A stretch of DNA of 64,000 bases from an uncultured Lacinutrix sp. (GCF_947500605.1 NZ_CANMSJ010000003.1:124001-188000); one strand, 5' to 3'. Counted from the first letter of the stretch, positions 50,972 through 60,606 are shown. Numbers and translations are program-made. Notes: generated by a model not told the origin, from the sequence alone.

Positions 50972-52807
50972 TTATTGGTAACCTTCTGCTTGTAGTGTAA
51001 ATAATTCGGCGTATAACGATTTGTTTTCCATGAGTTCTTCATGTGTACCAAATTCTAAAACACGTCCTTCTTCTAATACTAGTATTCTATCAGCTTGTCT
51101 TACTGTGCTAAATCTATGCGAAATAATAACACTTGTTTTAAATTGTGTTAAACCAATAAAACGATCGAAAACTTCGCTTTCTGCCTTAGCATCTAAAGCC
51201 GAAGTAGGTTCGTCTAAAATCATCACTTTAGCGTCTTTCATGTAGGCTCTTGCTAGCGCTACTTTTTGCCATTGTCCACCAGAAAGTTCTTGTCCTTTTG
51301 CAAAACGTTTACCTAATTGTTGGTCGTAGCCAAACTTTAAATCTTGCACCACTTCGTCTGCTAAACTTAATTTTGCTGCGTCTTCAATTTTAGATTGGTT
51401 GTTTATTTCATTAATATCACCAATAGCTATGTTTTCTCTTACGGTAAATTCGTATTTAAAGAAGTCTTGAAAAATAACGCCAAAGTATTCTTGATATTTG
51501 GCTTTATCGAATCTATTAATATTTATACCATCTAGTAGAATTTCACCAGAAGTAGGCTCGTAAAAGCGTAACAGTAGTTTTGTTAATGTCGTTTTTCCTG
51601 CTCCGTTTTGTCCTACAAATGCTAGTTTTTCGCCAGCTTTCATATTAAAACTGATGCCTTTTAGTATTTCGTTTTCAGAACCTGGATAAGCAAAACGGAC
51701 ATTTTTAAATTCGAAACCTTCCTTTATGTTTTCAGGAAGTGGCATATCTTCTTTATGTGCAGGCTTTATAGATATGTCTAGAAAATCGAAATAATCTTTT
51801 AAATACAATGCACTTTCTGTTATGCGCGTGAATTTAGAAAAGAAGTCTTGTAGGTTTCTTGTAAGTCTATTGAATGCTCCAGATAAAAAGGTTAATTCAC
51901 CTAGTGTAATTACTCCAGAAATAACTCTGTATATTATAAAAACATAAGCGCCATAGTAACTTAAAGTACCTAAAACATTAAATAGGAAACCTAATGCCGA
52001 ACGTTTTACGGCTAGCTTTTTATTAAGGTTGTAGTATTCATGCGATAGGTTTTTAAAACGGTCTACTACAAAATCTGTTAAGCCAAAAAGCTTTATTTCT
52101 TTTGCAGTTTTATCGTTTGCACCAATAAAACGTAAATAGTCTAATTCTCTACGTTCTGCAGTCCATCCTCTTGCTAGAGAATATTGTTGTTGGCTAAACC
52201 AAATTTCGTTTATAAACGATGGAATAATACTTAGTACTAAAAGGATAATTAAGTAAGGTTCGAAATAAATTAAACCGGCAACTAATGTAATTATAGATAT
52301 TAAGCTTTGTACTTCGCCTAAGGCATTAGACATTAATCCTACACGACCATTAGTTTGTGTTCTTGCACGTTCTAATTTGTCGTAAAACTCTGAGTCTTCT
52401 AGAAGACTTATGTTTATTTGATTTGTTTTTTTAATGATTCTTACTGAAGAGTCTATCGAGTACGAATCGCCAAGTAAGCCGTCTGTTAAAGAAATGGCTC
52501 TGCTTACAAGGTCTGAAATTATGATTAAACCAAACTCTATTGCAACATAGGTCCAGAGTAATGTTAAATCTGAAACTTCTACTTTAGTTTGTAGAATAAT
52601 TTCGTCTATAATAATTTTACCTATCCAAAGAATAATTACAGGTAAAACGGCTCCAATAAGTCTGCAAAAAGCAGAAAGTAAAAAGAGTTTTTTGTTTGTT
52701 CTCCAGATTTCTTTAAAAAATCTTGGAATAAAAACTAGCGCACTAAAAGATTTTCGTAAGCTAGTTTTTTTTCCGTCTTTAAGAGATTTAGGAGCTTGTC
52801 TTGGCAT
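50972..52807 (-). CDS. ABC transporter, fused permease/ATPase (exporter type)
   Basis: The 611-residue half-transporter has an N-terminal type I exporter membrane domain with about six spans (residues 30-320). The ATPase domain has Walker A GQNGAGKTTLT, signature ELSGGQWQKVALARA, Walker B VMILDEPTSALD and the H-loop VIISHRFS. It probably dimerises and exports a lipid, peptide or drug-like substrate. The gene sits inside the suf/DUF2480 neighbourhood, 17 nt upstream of DUF2480, which is unusual; whether it is related to iron-sulphur work is unclear. Confidence 0.95.
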   Translation of the reverse strand: MPRQAPKSLKDGKKTSLRKSFSALVFIPRFFKEIWRTNKKLFLLSAFCRLIGAVLPVIILWIGKIIIDEIILQTKVEVSDLTLLWTYVAIEFGLIIISDLVSRAISLTDGLLGDSYSIDSSVRIIKKTNQINISLLEDSEFYDKLERARTQTNGRVGLMSNALGEVQSLISIITLVAGLIYFEPYLIILLVLSIIPSFINEIWFSQQQYSLARGWTAERRELDYLRFIGANDKTAKEIKLFGLTDFVVDRFKNLSHEYYNLNKKLAVKRSALGFLFNVLGTLSYYGAYVFIIYRVISGVITLGELTFLSGAFNRLTRNLQDFFSKFTRITESALYLKDYFDFLDISIKPAHKEDMPLPENIKEGFEFKNVRFAYPGSENEILKGISFNMKAGEKLAFVGQNGAGKTTLTKLLLRFYEPTSGEILLDGININRFDKAKYQEYFGVIFQDFFKYEFTVRENIAIGDINEINNQSKIEDAAKLSLADEVVQDLKFGYDQQLGKRFAKGQELSGGQWQKVALARAYMKDAKVMILDEPTSALDAKAESEVFDRFIGLTQFKTSVIISHRFSTVRQADRILVLEEGRVLEFGTHEELMENKSLYAELFTLQAEGYQ

Positions 52808-52818
52808 TGCTTTTCTAT

Positions 52819-53145
52819 TTAAAGCATACCAAGCTCTAGTTTCGCTTCTTCACTCATTAATTCTTGAGTCCATGGCGGATCGAAAGTAATTTCAACCTCG
52901 GCATTATTAACATCTTTAAGAGATTTCACTTTTTCCTCAACTTCTAAAGGAAGTGTTTCTGCTACAGGACAGTTAGGCGTTGTTAAAGTCATTAATATTT
53001 TAACATCGTAATCTTCATTTACAAAAACATCGTAAATTAATCCTAATTCGTATATATCTACAGGTATTTCTGGATCGTAAATAGTTTTTATTACTGCTAC
53101 TATTTTTTCTCCTAACTCTGTTGTATCTATTGTTGTGTCGCTCAT
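52819..53145 (-). CDS. SufT-like DUF59 (MIP18 family) protein
   Basis: A 108-residue DUF59 protein: IKTIYDPEIPVDIYELGLIYDV, TLTTPNCPVAETLPLEVEEKV (with the conserved cysteine) and ITFDPPWTQELMSEEAKLELG. Members such as SufT assist maturation of iron-sulphur proteins. Its place downstream of sufS and sufE supports this role. Confidence 0.93.
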   Translation of the reverse strand: MSDTTIDTTELGEKIVAVIKTIYDPEIPVDIYELGLIYDVFVNEDYDVKILMTLTTPNCPVAETLPLEVEEKVKSLKDVNNAEVEITFDPPWTQELMSEEAKLELGML

Positions 53146-53218
53146 TTTTTTGTTTTTACATTAAATCCTTAGTTGTTTGGTCGTAAGTTTATTTACAACT
53201 CTACAGTAAAAGACTTAA

Positions 53219-53644
53219 CTATTTTACTTGTGTTTGGTATGCAATCGCATACATTTTAATTTGCTTTATCATACTTACCAAACCATTTGCTCGTGTTGGA
53301 GACAAATGTTCTTTTAAACCTATAGCATCAATAAAATCTGTATTTGCATCTAAGATGTCTTTTGGGTGCTGGTTTGAAAAAGCTCTAATTAATATAGCTA
53401 TAATACCTTTTGTAATAATGGCATCGCTATCTGCAGTAAAACTAATTTTGTTATCATCCATTTCTGCATGAACCCAAACTTTACTTTGACAACCTTTAAT
53501 AATATTATCTTCAGTTTTAAATTGGTCGTCGATTAAAGGTAAATCTTTACCTAAATCTATCATGTATTGATAGCGTTCTTCCCAATCTTCAAACATTGAA
53601 AATTCGTCTATAATTTCGTCTTGTATTTCTTGAATGCTTTGCAT
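53219..53644 (-). CDS. sufE: SufE family sulphur acceptor
   Basis: A 141-residue protein with EIQDEIIDEFSMFEDWEERY, the active cysteine C52 in IIKGCQSKVWVHAE, and the C-terminal LSPTRANGLVSMIKQI. SufE takes persulphide sulphur from SufS and passes it to the SufBCD scaffold. It is encoded between a META lipoprotein gene and the SufT-like gene. Confidence 0.95.
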   Translation of the reverse strand: MQSIQEIQDEIIDEFSMFEDWEERYQYMIDLGKDLPLIDDQFKTEDNIIKGCQSKVWVHAEMDDNKISFTADSDAIITKGIIAILIRAFSNQHPKDILDANTDFIDAIGLKEHLSPTRANGLVSMIKQIKMYAIAYQTQVK

Positions 53645-53684
53645 TTGTAATTTTCTTTTTGCTAGTGCAAAATTACGGAATTCT

Positions 53685-54494
53685 TTAGTTCTTTTCTTTA
53701 GTAGGATTGCTAATCTTCATTACTAAATTATACAAAGATTTAATTTCTTCGTTTGGATTTCCAGCATCAAAAGTTGGAACGCTGTAAGTTTCACCATCTT
53801 TAGTAACTGAAAAGTTTGCTAAAGCTGCACCATCGTATTGGTGAGCTTTACTAGGCGCTTCGAGCGTAGGTAATGCTTTTAAATTTAATTCTGACACTTG
53901 CTCTAATATAGCATTCCAGTCTTCAGTAGAACACGTTTTTACATTAGGCTCTGTAGTGCGACTATTTTTAACACTTACTGTTTTATTGTCTAAAATAATT
54001 TGACTGAACGCACCTCTAGAATGTGCTTTGTATTCAATTTTTAAGTTGCTTTGTGCTACACTTACTGTTTTTGTTGCAGTAAGTAATTTGGTTTTAGAAT
54101 TAAGTAATATTAATTGGTCTTCTTTAATTTCAAAACTTGTGACTTCTCCTAAAGCAGCCATCATTTTACTTTCAACTAAATTACTGTTTTTGTCGGCACA
54201 CATTTTTTTAGTAGAAGCTAAAGCGCTAAATTTTATGGTGTTTCCTTCAGTAGTGTAATTTCCAAAAAAGTTGTTGCATCCAGAAAATCCAGAGACTTTA
54301 CTATTAGCTTCATCAAAAGTAATTGTTAGATCTTTAATTAAGTTTTCTACTTCCATTTCTGAAACAGTAAATGTTCCATTTAGAGTTTCTTGAACGCTTT
54401 TCATATTGTCGTTAGATAAATTAGATGTTGCTTGGCTAGAGGTGCCACATGCATTTAAAATAATAGCAAAAAGTAATATAGCAGTTGTTTTCAT
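53685..54494 (-). CDS. META-domain lipoprotein
   Basis: A 269-residue lipoprotein (ILLFAIILNACGTSS). Residues 35-140 form a META domain (LNGTFTVSEMEV, SKVSGFSGCNNFFGNYTTEGN, MKMMAALGEVTSFEI-like segment). A second beta-rich domain of about 120 residues follows (KIEYKAHSRGAFSQIILDNKTV). META domains are found in heat-shock lipoproteins such as HslJ. Its presence between sufS and sufE is unusual for a suf locus. Confidence 0.88.
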   Translation of the reverse strand: MKTTAILLFAIILNACGTSSQATSNLSNDNMKSVQETLNGTFTVSEMEVENLIKDLTITFDEANSKVSGFSGCNNFFGNYTTEGNTIKFSALASTKKMCADKNSNLVESKMMAALGEVTSFEIKEDQLILLNSKTKLLTATKTVSVAQSNLKIEYKAHSRGAFSQIILDNKTVSVKNSRTTEPNVKTCSTEDWNAILEQVSELNLKALPTLEAPSKAHQYDGAALANFSVTKDGETYSVPTFDAGNPNEEIKSLYNLVMKISNPTKEKN

Positions 54495-54546
54495 TTTTAA
54501 GTTGTTGTTTGTTACAGTTATAATATTACAAAAAAGAAGCCAAACT

Positions 54547-55761
54547 TTACGAAAGCATCATTTTTGCTTTTTTAACGCCTGCTACTAATGTGTCTATCTC
54601 TTCTTTTGTGTTGTAAAAAGCAAAAGAGGCTCTAACGGTTCCAGGAATATTGAAAAAAGCCATTATAGGTTGTGCACAATGATGACCTGTTCTTACTGCA
54701 ATTCCCATTTTGTCTAATAGTGTACCAATATCGTAAGGATGTATGCCTTCTAAATTAAAACTAATTACAGAGGTTTTATTTTTAGATGTACCATATATTT
54801 TTAAACTTTCAATCTCTAAAAGTTTCTCTGTTCCGTAGTCTAAAAGTTCTTTTTCGTAAGCTTCAATAGCATCAAAACCTATAGCATTCATATAATCTAA
54901 GGCTGCACCAAAAGCGATACCTCCACAAATGTTTGGTGTTCCAGCTTCAAATTTATGTGGTAAACCTGCGTAGGTTGTTTTTTCGAAACTTACTTGATCT
55001 ATCATCTCGCCACCACCTTGATATGGAGGTAACTTGGTAAGCCATTCTTCTTTACCGTATAACATGCCAACACCTGTTGGGCCGCAAATTTTATGTGCAG
55101 AAGCCACATAGAAATCGACATCTAATGCCTGAACGTCTGGTTTAATATGCGGACAAGCCTGTGCGCCATCTATTAAAACGGCTGCTCCAACTTTGTGAGC
55201 TTGCTCTATAATTTTTTCTATAGGATTTACTGTTCCTAATGCATTTGAAATATGATTTACAAAAACTAATTTTGTTTTATCCGAGAGCAATTCAGTATAA
55301 CTATCCATAACCAATTCTCCCTCTTGGTTCATTGGTATTACTTTTAATATAGCACCAGTTTTCTCGCAAAGCATTTGCCAAGGCACAATATTACTATGGT
55401 GCTCTAAAGCTGAAACAATAACTTCGTCACCTTTTTTTAATATTGAAGCAAAACCATGTGCTACTAGATTAATACTTTCTGTTGTACCAGCTGTTAGTAT
55501 AATCTCGTATGGATGTTTTGCATTAAAATGATTTTGGACAGTATGTCTAGCAGCTTCATATTTATCTGTAGCTTCTTGACTTAATGCGTGAACACCTCTA
55601 TGAATATTTGCATTGTAGTTACTATAATAATCTACTATTACATCTATTACTTGCTGTGGTGTTTGCGAAGTTGCAGCATTATCAAAATACACCAAAGGTT
55701 TACCGTTTACTTTACGATTAAGTATTGGGAAGTCTTTTCTTATTTTATTTACGTCTAACAT
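54547..55761 (-). CDS. sufS: cysteine desulphurase SufS
   Basis: The 404-residue PLP enzyme takes sulphur from cysteine as a persulphide and leaves alanine. FDNAATSQTPQQVID at the start, the PLP-binding lysine K224 in VASAHKICGPTGVGMLYG, and the active cysteine in RTGHHCAQPIM near 360 are present. It is followed by META, sufE and SufT-like genes. A hairpin between sufD and this gene suggests it may be transcribed partly separately. Confidence 0.97.
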   Translation of the reverse strand: MLDVNKIRKDFPILNRKVNGKPLVYFDNAATSQTPQQVIDVIVDYYSNYNANIHRGVHALSQEATDKYEAARHTVQNHFNAKHPYEIILTAGTTESINLVAHGFASILKKGDEVIVSALEHHSNIVPWQMLCEKTGAILKVIPMNQEGELVMDSYTELLSDKTKLVFVNHISNALGTVNPIEKIIEQAHKVGAAVLIDGAQACPHIKPDVQALDVDFYVASAHKICGPTGVGMLYGKEEWLTKLPPYQGGGEMIDQVSFEKTTYAGLPHKFEAGTPNICGGIAFGAALDYMNAIGFDAIEAYEKELLDYGTEKLLEIESLKIYGTSKNKTSVISFNLEGIHPYDIGTLLDKMGIAVRTGHHCAQPIMAFFNIPGTVRASFAFYNTKEEIDTLVAGVKKAKMMLS

Positions 55762-55934
55762 CTGTTTGTCTGTAGAGTTTTTACTTGTTTGGCACCCAAA
55801 TAGCTAAGGCTAAAGGTTGAAAACAAAAATACGAAACGTTTTTCATCTATAAACTCCATTTCTCAATTACCGTGAGTAGAGTCTTAAAATTTACATTTCG
55901 GTTAAAAAGGATAATCGTTTAAAGTGAAAGGCAT

Positions 55935-55969
55935 AAAAAAACTGCTCCTAAATATTAGAAACAGTTTTT
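55935..55969 (-). terminator. terminator-like hairpin between sufD and sufS
   Basis: AAAAAACTGCTCCTAA and TTAGAAACAGTTTTT pair imperfectly (CTG/CAG core, CTAA/TTAG apex) with A and T tracts. It lies 41 nt past the sufD stop on the minus strand, within a 248-nt gap otherwise without genes. Confidence 0.75.
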
Positions 55970-56009
55970 ATTTATTTTTAGAATTATATAGTTTCTGTTT
56001 TACAGAAGC

Positions 56010-57323
56010 TTATAAATCAAAACCAATATTAACGCCTAATTTAGTAGCAATTAGTTTAGTAATACGTTGTTTTAATTCTGGAATTTTTACAGAGCTTAAA
56101 ACATTATTACTAAAAGCAAACATTAATAAAGCTCTTGCTTCTTTTTCTGGAATACCACGTTGTTTCATATAAAACAAAGCACTTTCGTCTAGTTGACCAA
56201 TAGTACAACCGTGAGAACATTTTACATCGTCTGCAAAAATTTCAAGCTGAGGTTTGGTGTTTATAGATGCTTTGTCGCTTAATAAAATGTTGTTGTTAGA
56301 TTGAAATGCATTTGTTTTCTGCGCTAATTTGTCAACAACTACTTTACCGTTAAAAACACCTGTAGAACTGTCTGAGAAAATACCTTTATAATCTTGGTGA
56401 CTCTCGCAATTTGGTTCTATGTGGTGTACTAAAGTATTATGGTCTACGTGTTGTTTCTCACCAATAATAGTGATTCCTTTCATTGTAGAATCCATATGTT
56501 CACCATTTTGGTAAAAGTTAAGATTGTTACGAATTAACTTACCACCAAAAGAGAATGTATGTACAAAACAGTTAGTTTGATCTTTTTGATCTACAAAAGT
56601 ACTATCTATTAAAGATGCATTTTTGTTATCGTTTTGAATTTTATAGTAATCTACAATAGAACGCTTATCTGCATAAATCTCAGTAACACTATTAGTTAAA
56701 ACAGGATTGTCTGTTAAACTCTGGTGACGTTCTATAATTTGAACATGAGAATTCTCGTCTACAACAATTAAGTTTCTTGGTTGAAGCATTAAAGCAGCTT
56801 CGTTTCCTGTAGCAAAATGTATAATTTGAATTGGCTTTTCTACCAATTTATTTTTTGGAATATGTATGTAAGCACCTTCGTTAGAAAATGCAGTGTTTAG
56901 AGATGTTAAGCTATCTTTAGGCGCTATTTTATTGAAATAGTTATCAATAACAGCTTTGTATTTAGGTTTAACTAAAGCCGAAGACATTAAACATACATCA
57001 ATACCATCATGAGTTGTTTGCGATAAATGAGATGAATATTTCCCATCGATAAAAACAATTTTGTAAGTGTCTATATCATGTAAAAAATACTTCTTGATAT
57101 CTTTATAATCTAACGCATTCTCTTGTTTTGGGAACACACTATAATCATGCTTTAAAACACTGTTTAAAGAGGTGTATTTCCAAGCTTCTTCCTTTTTTGA
57201 AGGGAAACCCGAATTTTCAAAAGCTTTTATAGCTTCACTTCGAATGTCGTGAACAGGCGAATCTACATCGATATTGTTTTCGAATGCTAAAAATGATGAT
57301 ACTAATTTTTCTTTTAAATCCAT
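56010..57323 (-). CDS. sufD: Fe-S assembly scaffold protein SufD
   Basis: The 437-residue protein matches SufD: SEAIKAFENSGFPSKKEEAWKYTSL, NEGAYIHIPKNKLVEKPIQI, VHHIEPNCESHQDYKGIF, and the C-terminal CSHGCTIGQLDESALFYMKQRGI. SufD pairs with SufB and SufC in the SufBC2D complex that builds iron-sulphur clusters. It is separated from sufC by a 172-nt gap holding a REP-like repeat. Confidence 0.96.
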   Translation of the reverse strand: MDLKEKLVSSFLAFENNIDVDSPVHDIRSEAIKAFENSGFPSKKEEAWKYTSLNSVLKHDYSVFPKQENALDYKDIKKYFLHDIDTYKIVFIDGKYSSHLSQTTHDGIDVCLMSSALVKPKYKAVIDNYFNKIAPKDSLTSLNTAFSNEGAYIHIPKNKLVEKPIQIIHFATGNEAALMLQPRNLIVVDENSHVQIIERHQSLTDNPVLTNSVTEIYADKRSIVDYYKIQNDNKNASLIDSTFVDQKDQTNCFVHTFSFGGKLIRNNLNFYQNGEHMDSTMKGITIIGEKQHVDHNTLVHHIEPNCESHQDYKGIFSDSSTGVFNGKVVVDKLAQKTNAFQSNNNILLSDKASINTKPQLEIFADDVKCSHGCTIGQLDESALFYMKQRGIPEKEARALLMFAFSNNVLSSVKIPELKQRITKLIATKLGVNIGFDL

Positions 57324-57328
57324 AATTC

Positions 57329-57408
57329 TGTCATTCCTACGAAGGCAGGAATCTTTTTAATTTATCTAGAACTTTATATTGTGGATTCCTACTTGCGCAG
57401 GAATGACA
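57329..57408. repeat. REP-like inverted repeat TGTCATTCCTACG...CAGGAATGACA
   Basis: TGTCATTCCTACGAAGGCAGGAATC (57329-57352) and GGATTCCTACTTGCGCAGGAATGACA (57383-57408) are inverted copies, about 22 of 25 positions matching by eye. Each arm is itself a small palindrome. It separates sufC from sufD and could stabilise or attenuate the transcript. Confidence 0.85.
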
Positions 57409-57495
57409 AAATCGTTCATTTTGAAAGCTTAAAAAATCGAGTAATCAGAGTGTAGTTTGCAACTGCAAACGATGACTGAATACTACAACCATTTT

Positions 57496-58263
57496 TTAAG
57501 CGTCTACTTCTTCCTTGATCCAGTCGTAACCTTTTTCTTCTAATTCGTGCGCTAATTCAGGACCTCCAGATTTTACAATACGACCATTATATAAAACGTG
57601 AACAAAATCAGGCTTTATATAATCTAGTAGACGTTGATAATGTGTAATTAAAACTACAGCATTGTCCTTAGATTTTAATTTGTTTACACCATTAGCAACA
57701 ATACGTAAGGCATCGATATCTAAACCAGAATCAGTCTCATCTAAGATCGCTAATTTTGGTTCCAACATTGCCATTTGAAAAATCTCGTTACGCTTCTTTT
57801 CTCCTCCTGAAAAACCTACGTTTAAAGAACGTGATAAGAATTTACGGTCTATTTCTAGCATTTCAGACTTCTCACGAATCATTTTAAGCATATCTTTTGC
57901 AGGCATGTCTGCTAAGCCTTTTGCTTTTCGTGTAGAATTAATTGCTGTTTTTATAAAATTTGTTACAGAAACACCAGGAATTTCTACAGGATATTGAAAT
58001 GATAAGAAAATACCTTTGTGTGCGCGGTCTTCTGCAGCTAAGTCTTCTAAATCTTCTCCATTTAAAAGAATTTCTCCTTTTTCTACTTCATATTCTTCTT
58101 TTCCAGCGATAACAGATGCTAAAGTACTTTTTCCAGAACCATTTGGTCCCATGATTGCATGTACTTCTCCGGCTTTTACCTCAAGATTAATACCTCTTAA
58201 AATCGATTTGTCTTCAACACTTGCGTGTAAATCTTTTATTTGTAACATAGTTTTATTTTCCAA
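57496..58263 (-). CDS. sufC: Fe-S assembly ATPase SufC
   Basis: A 255-residue ABC-type ATPase: Walker A GPNGSGKSTLA, signature variant VGFSGGEKKRNEI, Walker B LAILDETDSGLDIDAL and the H-loop LITHYQRLLDYI. SufC powers the SufBC2D scaffold. Its start overlaps the end of a lipoprotein gene by 11 nt, so it is translationally coupled to it. Confidence 0.97.
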   Translation of the reverse strand: MENKTMLQIKDLHASVEDKSILRGINLEVKAGEVHAIMGPNGSGKSTLASVIAGKEEYEVEKGEILLNGEDLEDLAAEDRAHKGIFLSFQYPVEIPGVSVTNFIKTAINSTRKAKGLADMPAKDMLKMIREKSEMLEIDRKFLSRSLNVGFSGGEKKRNEIFQMAMLEPKLAILDETDSGLDIDALRIVANGVNKLKSKDNAVVLITHYQRLLDYIKPDFVHVLYNGRIVKSGGPELAHELEEKGYDWIKEEVDA

Positions 58264-58684
58264 TTTTAATCACCTCATTTTTTACAGAAGGTTCTTTTAC
58301 GCTAATAATTTCTTTAATGTCAATATTAAAAGGCCAACCTTCTTCGCCTTCTGCTTTAGGTATAATTTTTCCACGAACTTGAACAAGAACACCATCGGTG
58401 TCTTCTGTTCTATATGGTTTTCCCATAGTATGTAATTCGTGCATTTTTTCGTTTAATACAACACCATAAATAGCACTGTTTCCTACTTGTAAAACGGCTG
58501 CATCTGCATAGTATGAGAATTCACCACTTAAGGTTGTTAATCCATCTTTTGCTTGAGTTCTGTCTACGCCATCGGCATCAACAGTTGCATCGTTATAACC
58601 ATCTTTAACTCCTTTTTTAAAGTCTTCACAAGAAGAGAAGCTAATAATAAGTACTAATAGTAAGATTGCTTTTTTCATGATCAT
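58253..58684 (-). CDS. lipoprotein embedded in the suf operon
   Basis: A 143-residue protein with a lipobox (LLLVLIISFSSCEDF). The mature part (GEFSYYADAAVLQVGNSAIYGV, GVLVQVRGKIIPKAEGEEGWP) looks like a small beta-rich OB-like domain. It lies between sufB and sufC and overlaps sufC by 11 nt. No family is recognised and its link to cytoplasmic cluster assembly is puzzling, since lipoproteins act outside the cytoplasm. M3 is an alternative start. Confidence 0.78.
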   Translation of the reverse strand: MIMKKAILLLVLIISFSSCEDFKKGVKDGYNDATVDADGVDRTQAKDGLTTLSGEFSYYADAAVLQVGNSAIYGVVLNEKMHELHTMGKPYRTEDTDGVLVQVRGKIIPKAEGEEGWPFNIDIKEIISVKEPSVKNEVIKIGK

Positions 58685-58769
58685 TTTCTGTTTAAGCAGA
58701 AATGTTTTAATTAAACTTCAATTTATATTGCTTTCAGTTTTATAACTTCCATTGTCATGGAAATTAAGT

Positions 58770-60218
58770 TTATCCTACAGATCCTTCAAGGCTAATTTCT
58801 AATAATTTTTGTGCTTCTACAGCAAATTCCATTGGTAACTTATTTAGTACATCTTTACTAAAACCATTAACAATTAATGCAATTGCTTTTTCTGTATCTA
58901 TACCACGTTGATTACAATAGAAAATTTGGTCTTCACCAATTTTACTCGTTGTAGCTTCGTGCTCAATCATTGCAGATTTGTTTTTGGCTTCTATGTATGG
59001 GAAAGTGTGTGCTCCACATTCGTTACCCATTAATAAACTATCACATTGCGAGAAGTTACGCGCGTTTTCTGCACGAGCACTAACATGTACTAAACCTCTG
59101 TATGAGTTTTGCGATTTTCCTGCCGAAATACCTTTAGAAATAATAGTCGATTTGGTGTTTTTTCCCAAATGAATCATTTTAGTTCCAGTATCTGCTTGTT
59201 GGTGATTATTTGTTACTGCAATAGAATAAAATTCTCCTACTGAGTTGTCTCCTTTTAAAATACAAGAAGGATATTTCCAAGTTACTGCAGATCCTGTTTC
59301 TACTTGTGTCCAAGAGATTTTAGCGTTTTTCTCGCATAAACCACGTTTAGTAACAAAGTTATAAACACCACCTAATCCTTCAGCATTTCCTGGATACCAG
59401 TTTTGTACTGTAGAATATTTTATTTCTGCATCGTCAAGAGCAATAAGCTCTACAACTGCTGCATGCAATTGGTTTTCATCTCTACTTGGAGCTGTACAAC
59501 CTTCTAGGTAAGAAACATAACTGCCTTCGTCTGCAACCAATAATGTGCGTTCAAATTGTCCTGTTCCACCTTGGTTAATTCTAAAATATGTAGATAATTC
59601 CATTGGGCATTTTACGCCTTTTGGGATGTAACAAAAAGAACCATCACTAAATACCGCAGAATTTAAAGCGGCATAAAAGTTATCTGTAGTTGGTACAATA
59701 GTACCAATGTATTTTCTAACGAGTTCTGGATGTTCTTGTATTGCTTCAGAAATTGGCATAAAAATAATACCTTTTTCTGCTAATGTTTTCTTGAATGTAG
59801 TAGCTACAGAAACAGAATCGACAACAATATCCATTGCTACGTTATTCATTTTCTTTTGCTCGTCTACAGAAATTCCTAGCTTTTTATACATTGCTAATAA
59901 ATCTGGATCTACATCGTCTAATGTTTTATTAGGATCTACTGCAACAGGTGCAGAGTAATAAGCAATGGCTTGAAAATCTGGCTTAGTATAATTTACATTA
60001 GCCCAATCTGGCTCTTCCATAGCTTTCCAAACTTTAAAAGCTTCTAGTCTCCACTCCGTCATCCATTCTGGCTCTTCCTTTTTCTTAGAAATAGCACGAA
60101 CAATATCTTCGTTTAAACCAATAGGAAATGTTTCAGATTCTATATCTGTAAAAAAACCATATTCGTATTCTTTGGTTTTTAGTTCTTCTCTTAAATCGTC
60201 TTCAGTATATTTCGACAT
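58770..60218 (-). CDS. sufB: Fe-S assembly scaffold protein SufB
   Basis: SufB is the cluster-building scaffold of SufBC2D. The start is set at residue 17 of the track frame ([21 protein letters not shown]), the normal SufB N-terminus; the longer start would overlap the IscA-type gene by 29 nt. [47 protein letters not shown] and the C-terminal [21 protein letters not shown] are hallmark regions. The revised length is 482 residues. Confidence 0.97.
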   Translation of the reverse strand: MSKYTEDDLREELKTKEYEYGFFTDIESETFPIGLNEDIVRAISKKKEEPEWMTEWRLEAFKVWKAMEEPDWANVNYTKPDFQAIAYYSAPVAVDPNKTLDDVDPDLLAMYKKLGISVDEQKKMNNVAMDIVVDSVSVATTFKKTLAEKGIIFMPISEAIQEHPELVRKYIGTIVPTTDNFYAALNSAVFSDGSFCYIPKGVKCPMELSTYFRINQGGTGQFERTLLVADEGSYVSYLEGCTAPSRDENQLHAAVVELIALDDAEIKYSTVQNWYPGNAEGLGGVYNFVTKRGLCEKNAKISWTQVETGSAVTWKYPSCILKGDNSVGEFYSIAVTNNHQQADTGTKMIHLGKNTKSTIISKGISAGKSQNSYRGLVHVSARAENARNFSQCDSLLMGNECGAHTFPYIEAKNKSAMIEHEATTSKIGEDQIFYCNQRGIDTEKAIALIVNGFSKDVLNKLPMEFAVEAQKLLEISLEGSVG

Positions 60219-60237
60219 AATGCGTTCGTTCAATTTT

Positions 60238-60567
60238 TTATAGTGAGAATGATTCTCCGCAACCACAAGTTCGGTTAGCGTTTGGATTATTAAATACGAA
60301 ACCAGTTCCGTTTAATCCACCAGAATATTCTAAAGTTGTACCAATAAGGTATAAAAAACTCTTTTTGTCGACTATAATTTTTACATCATTATCTTCAAAA
60401 ACTTTATCGTCATCTTCTTTGGCTTTATCAAACTTTAAATCGTAAGATAAACCAGAGCAGCCACCACTCTTAACACCAACGCGGACGTAATCTACTGTTG
60501 GATTAAATCCATCGTCAGTCATTAATTCAACGACTTTCTTTTTAGCTGTATCAGAAACTTTTATCAT
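60238..60567 (-). CDS. IscA/SufA-type A-type carrier (HesB family)
   Basis: A 109-residue A-type carrier with the three cysteines in [12 protein letters not shown] and the C-terminal [10 protein letters not shown]. It binds iron-sulphur clusters or iron and passes them to targets. It is the first gene of the suf operon and lies 19 nt before the revised sufB start. Confidence 0.95.
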   Translation of the reverse strand: MIKVSDTAKKKVVELMTDDGFNPTVDYVRVGVKSGGCSGLSYDLKFDKAKEDDDKVFEDNDVKIIVDKKSFLYLIGTTLEYSGGLNGTGFVFNNPNANRTCGCGESFSL

Positions 60568-60598
60568 ATTCTTATATAGAGTTTATCTAAATAGGTTG

Positions 60599-60606
60599 CA
60601 AAGATA
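60599..60606 (-). promoter_or_regulatory. putative suf operon -7 box
   Basis: CAAAGATA on the plus strand reads TATCTTTG on the minus strand, a perfect TAnnTTTG. It lies 31 nt upstream of the first suf gene. A clear -33 TTTG is not seen. Confidence 0.5.

Noticed and set aside
50972-52807. ABC exporter as part of the iron-sulphur pathway (Atm1-like)
   Set aside because: The membrane domain gives no Atm1 signature that I can see, so the location alone is not enough to assign this role.
55762-56009. Hidden small gene in the sufD-sufS gap
   Set aside because: No frame with a plausible start, lipobox or domain; the gap holds a terminator-like hairpin only.
60219-60266. N-terminal extension of SufB in the ORF track
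   Set aside because: SufB proteins begin at [11 protein letters not shown], and the extension would overlap the IscA-type gene.
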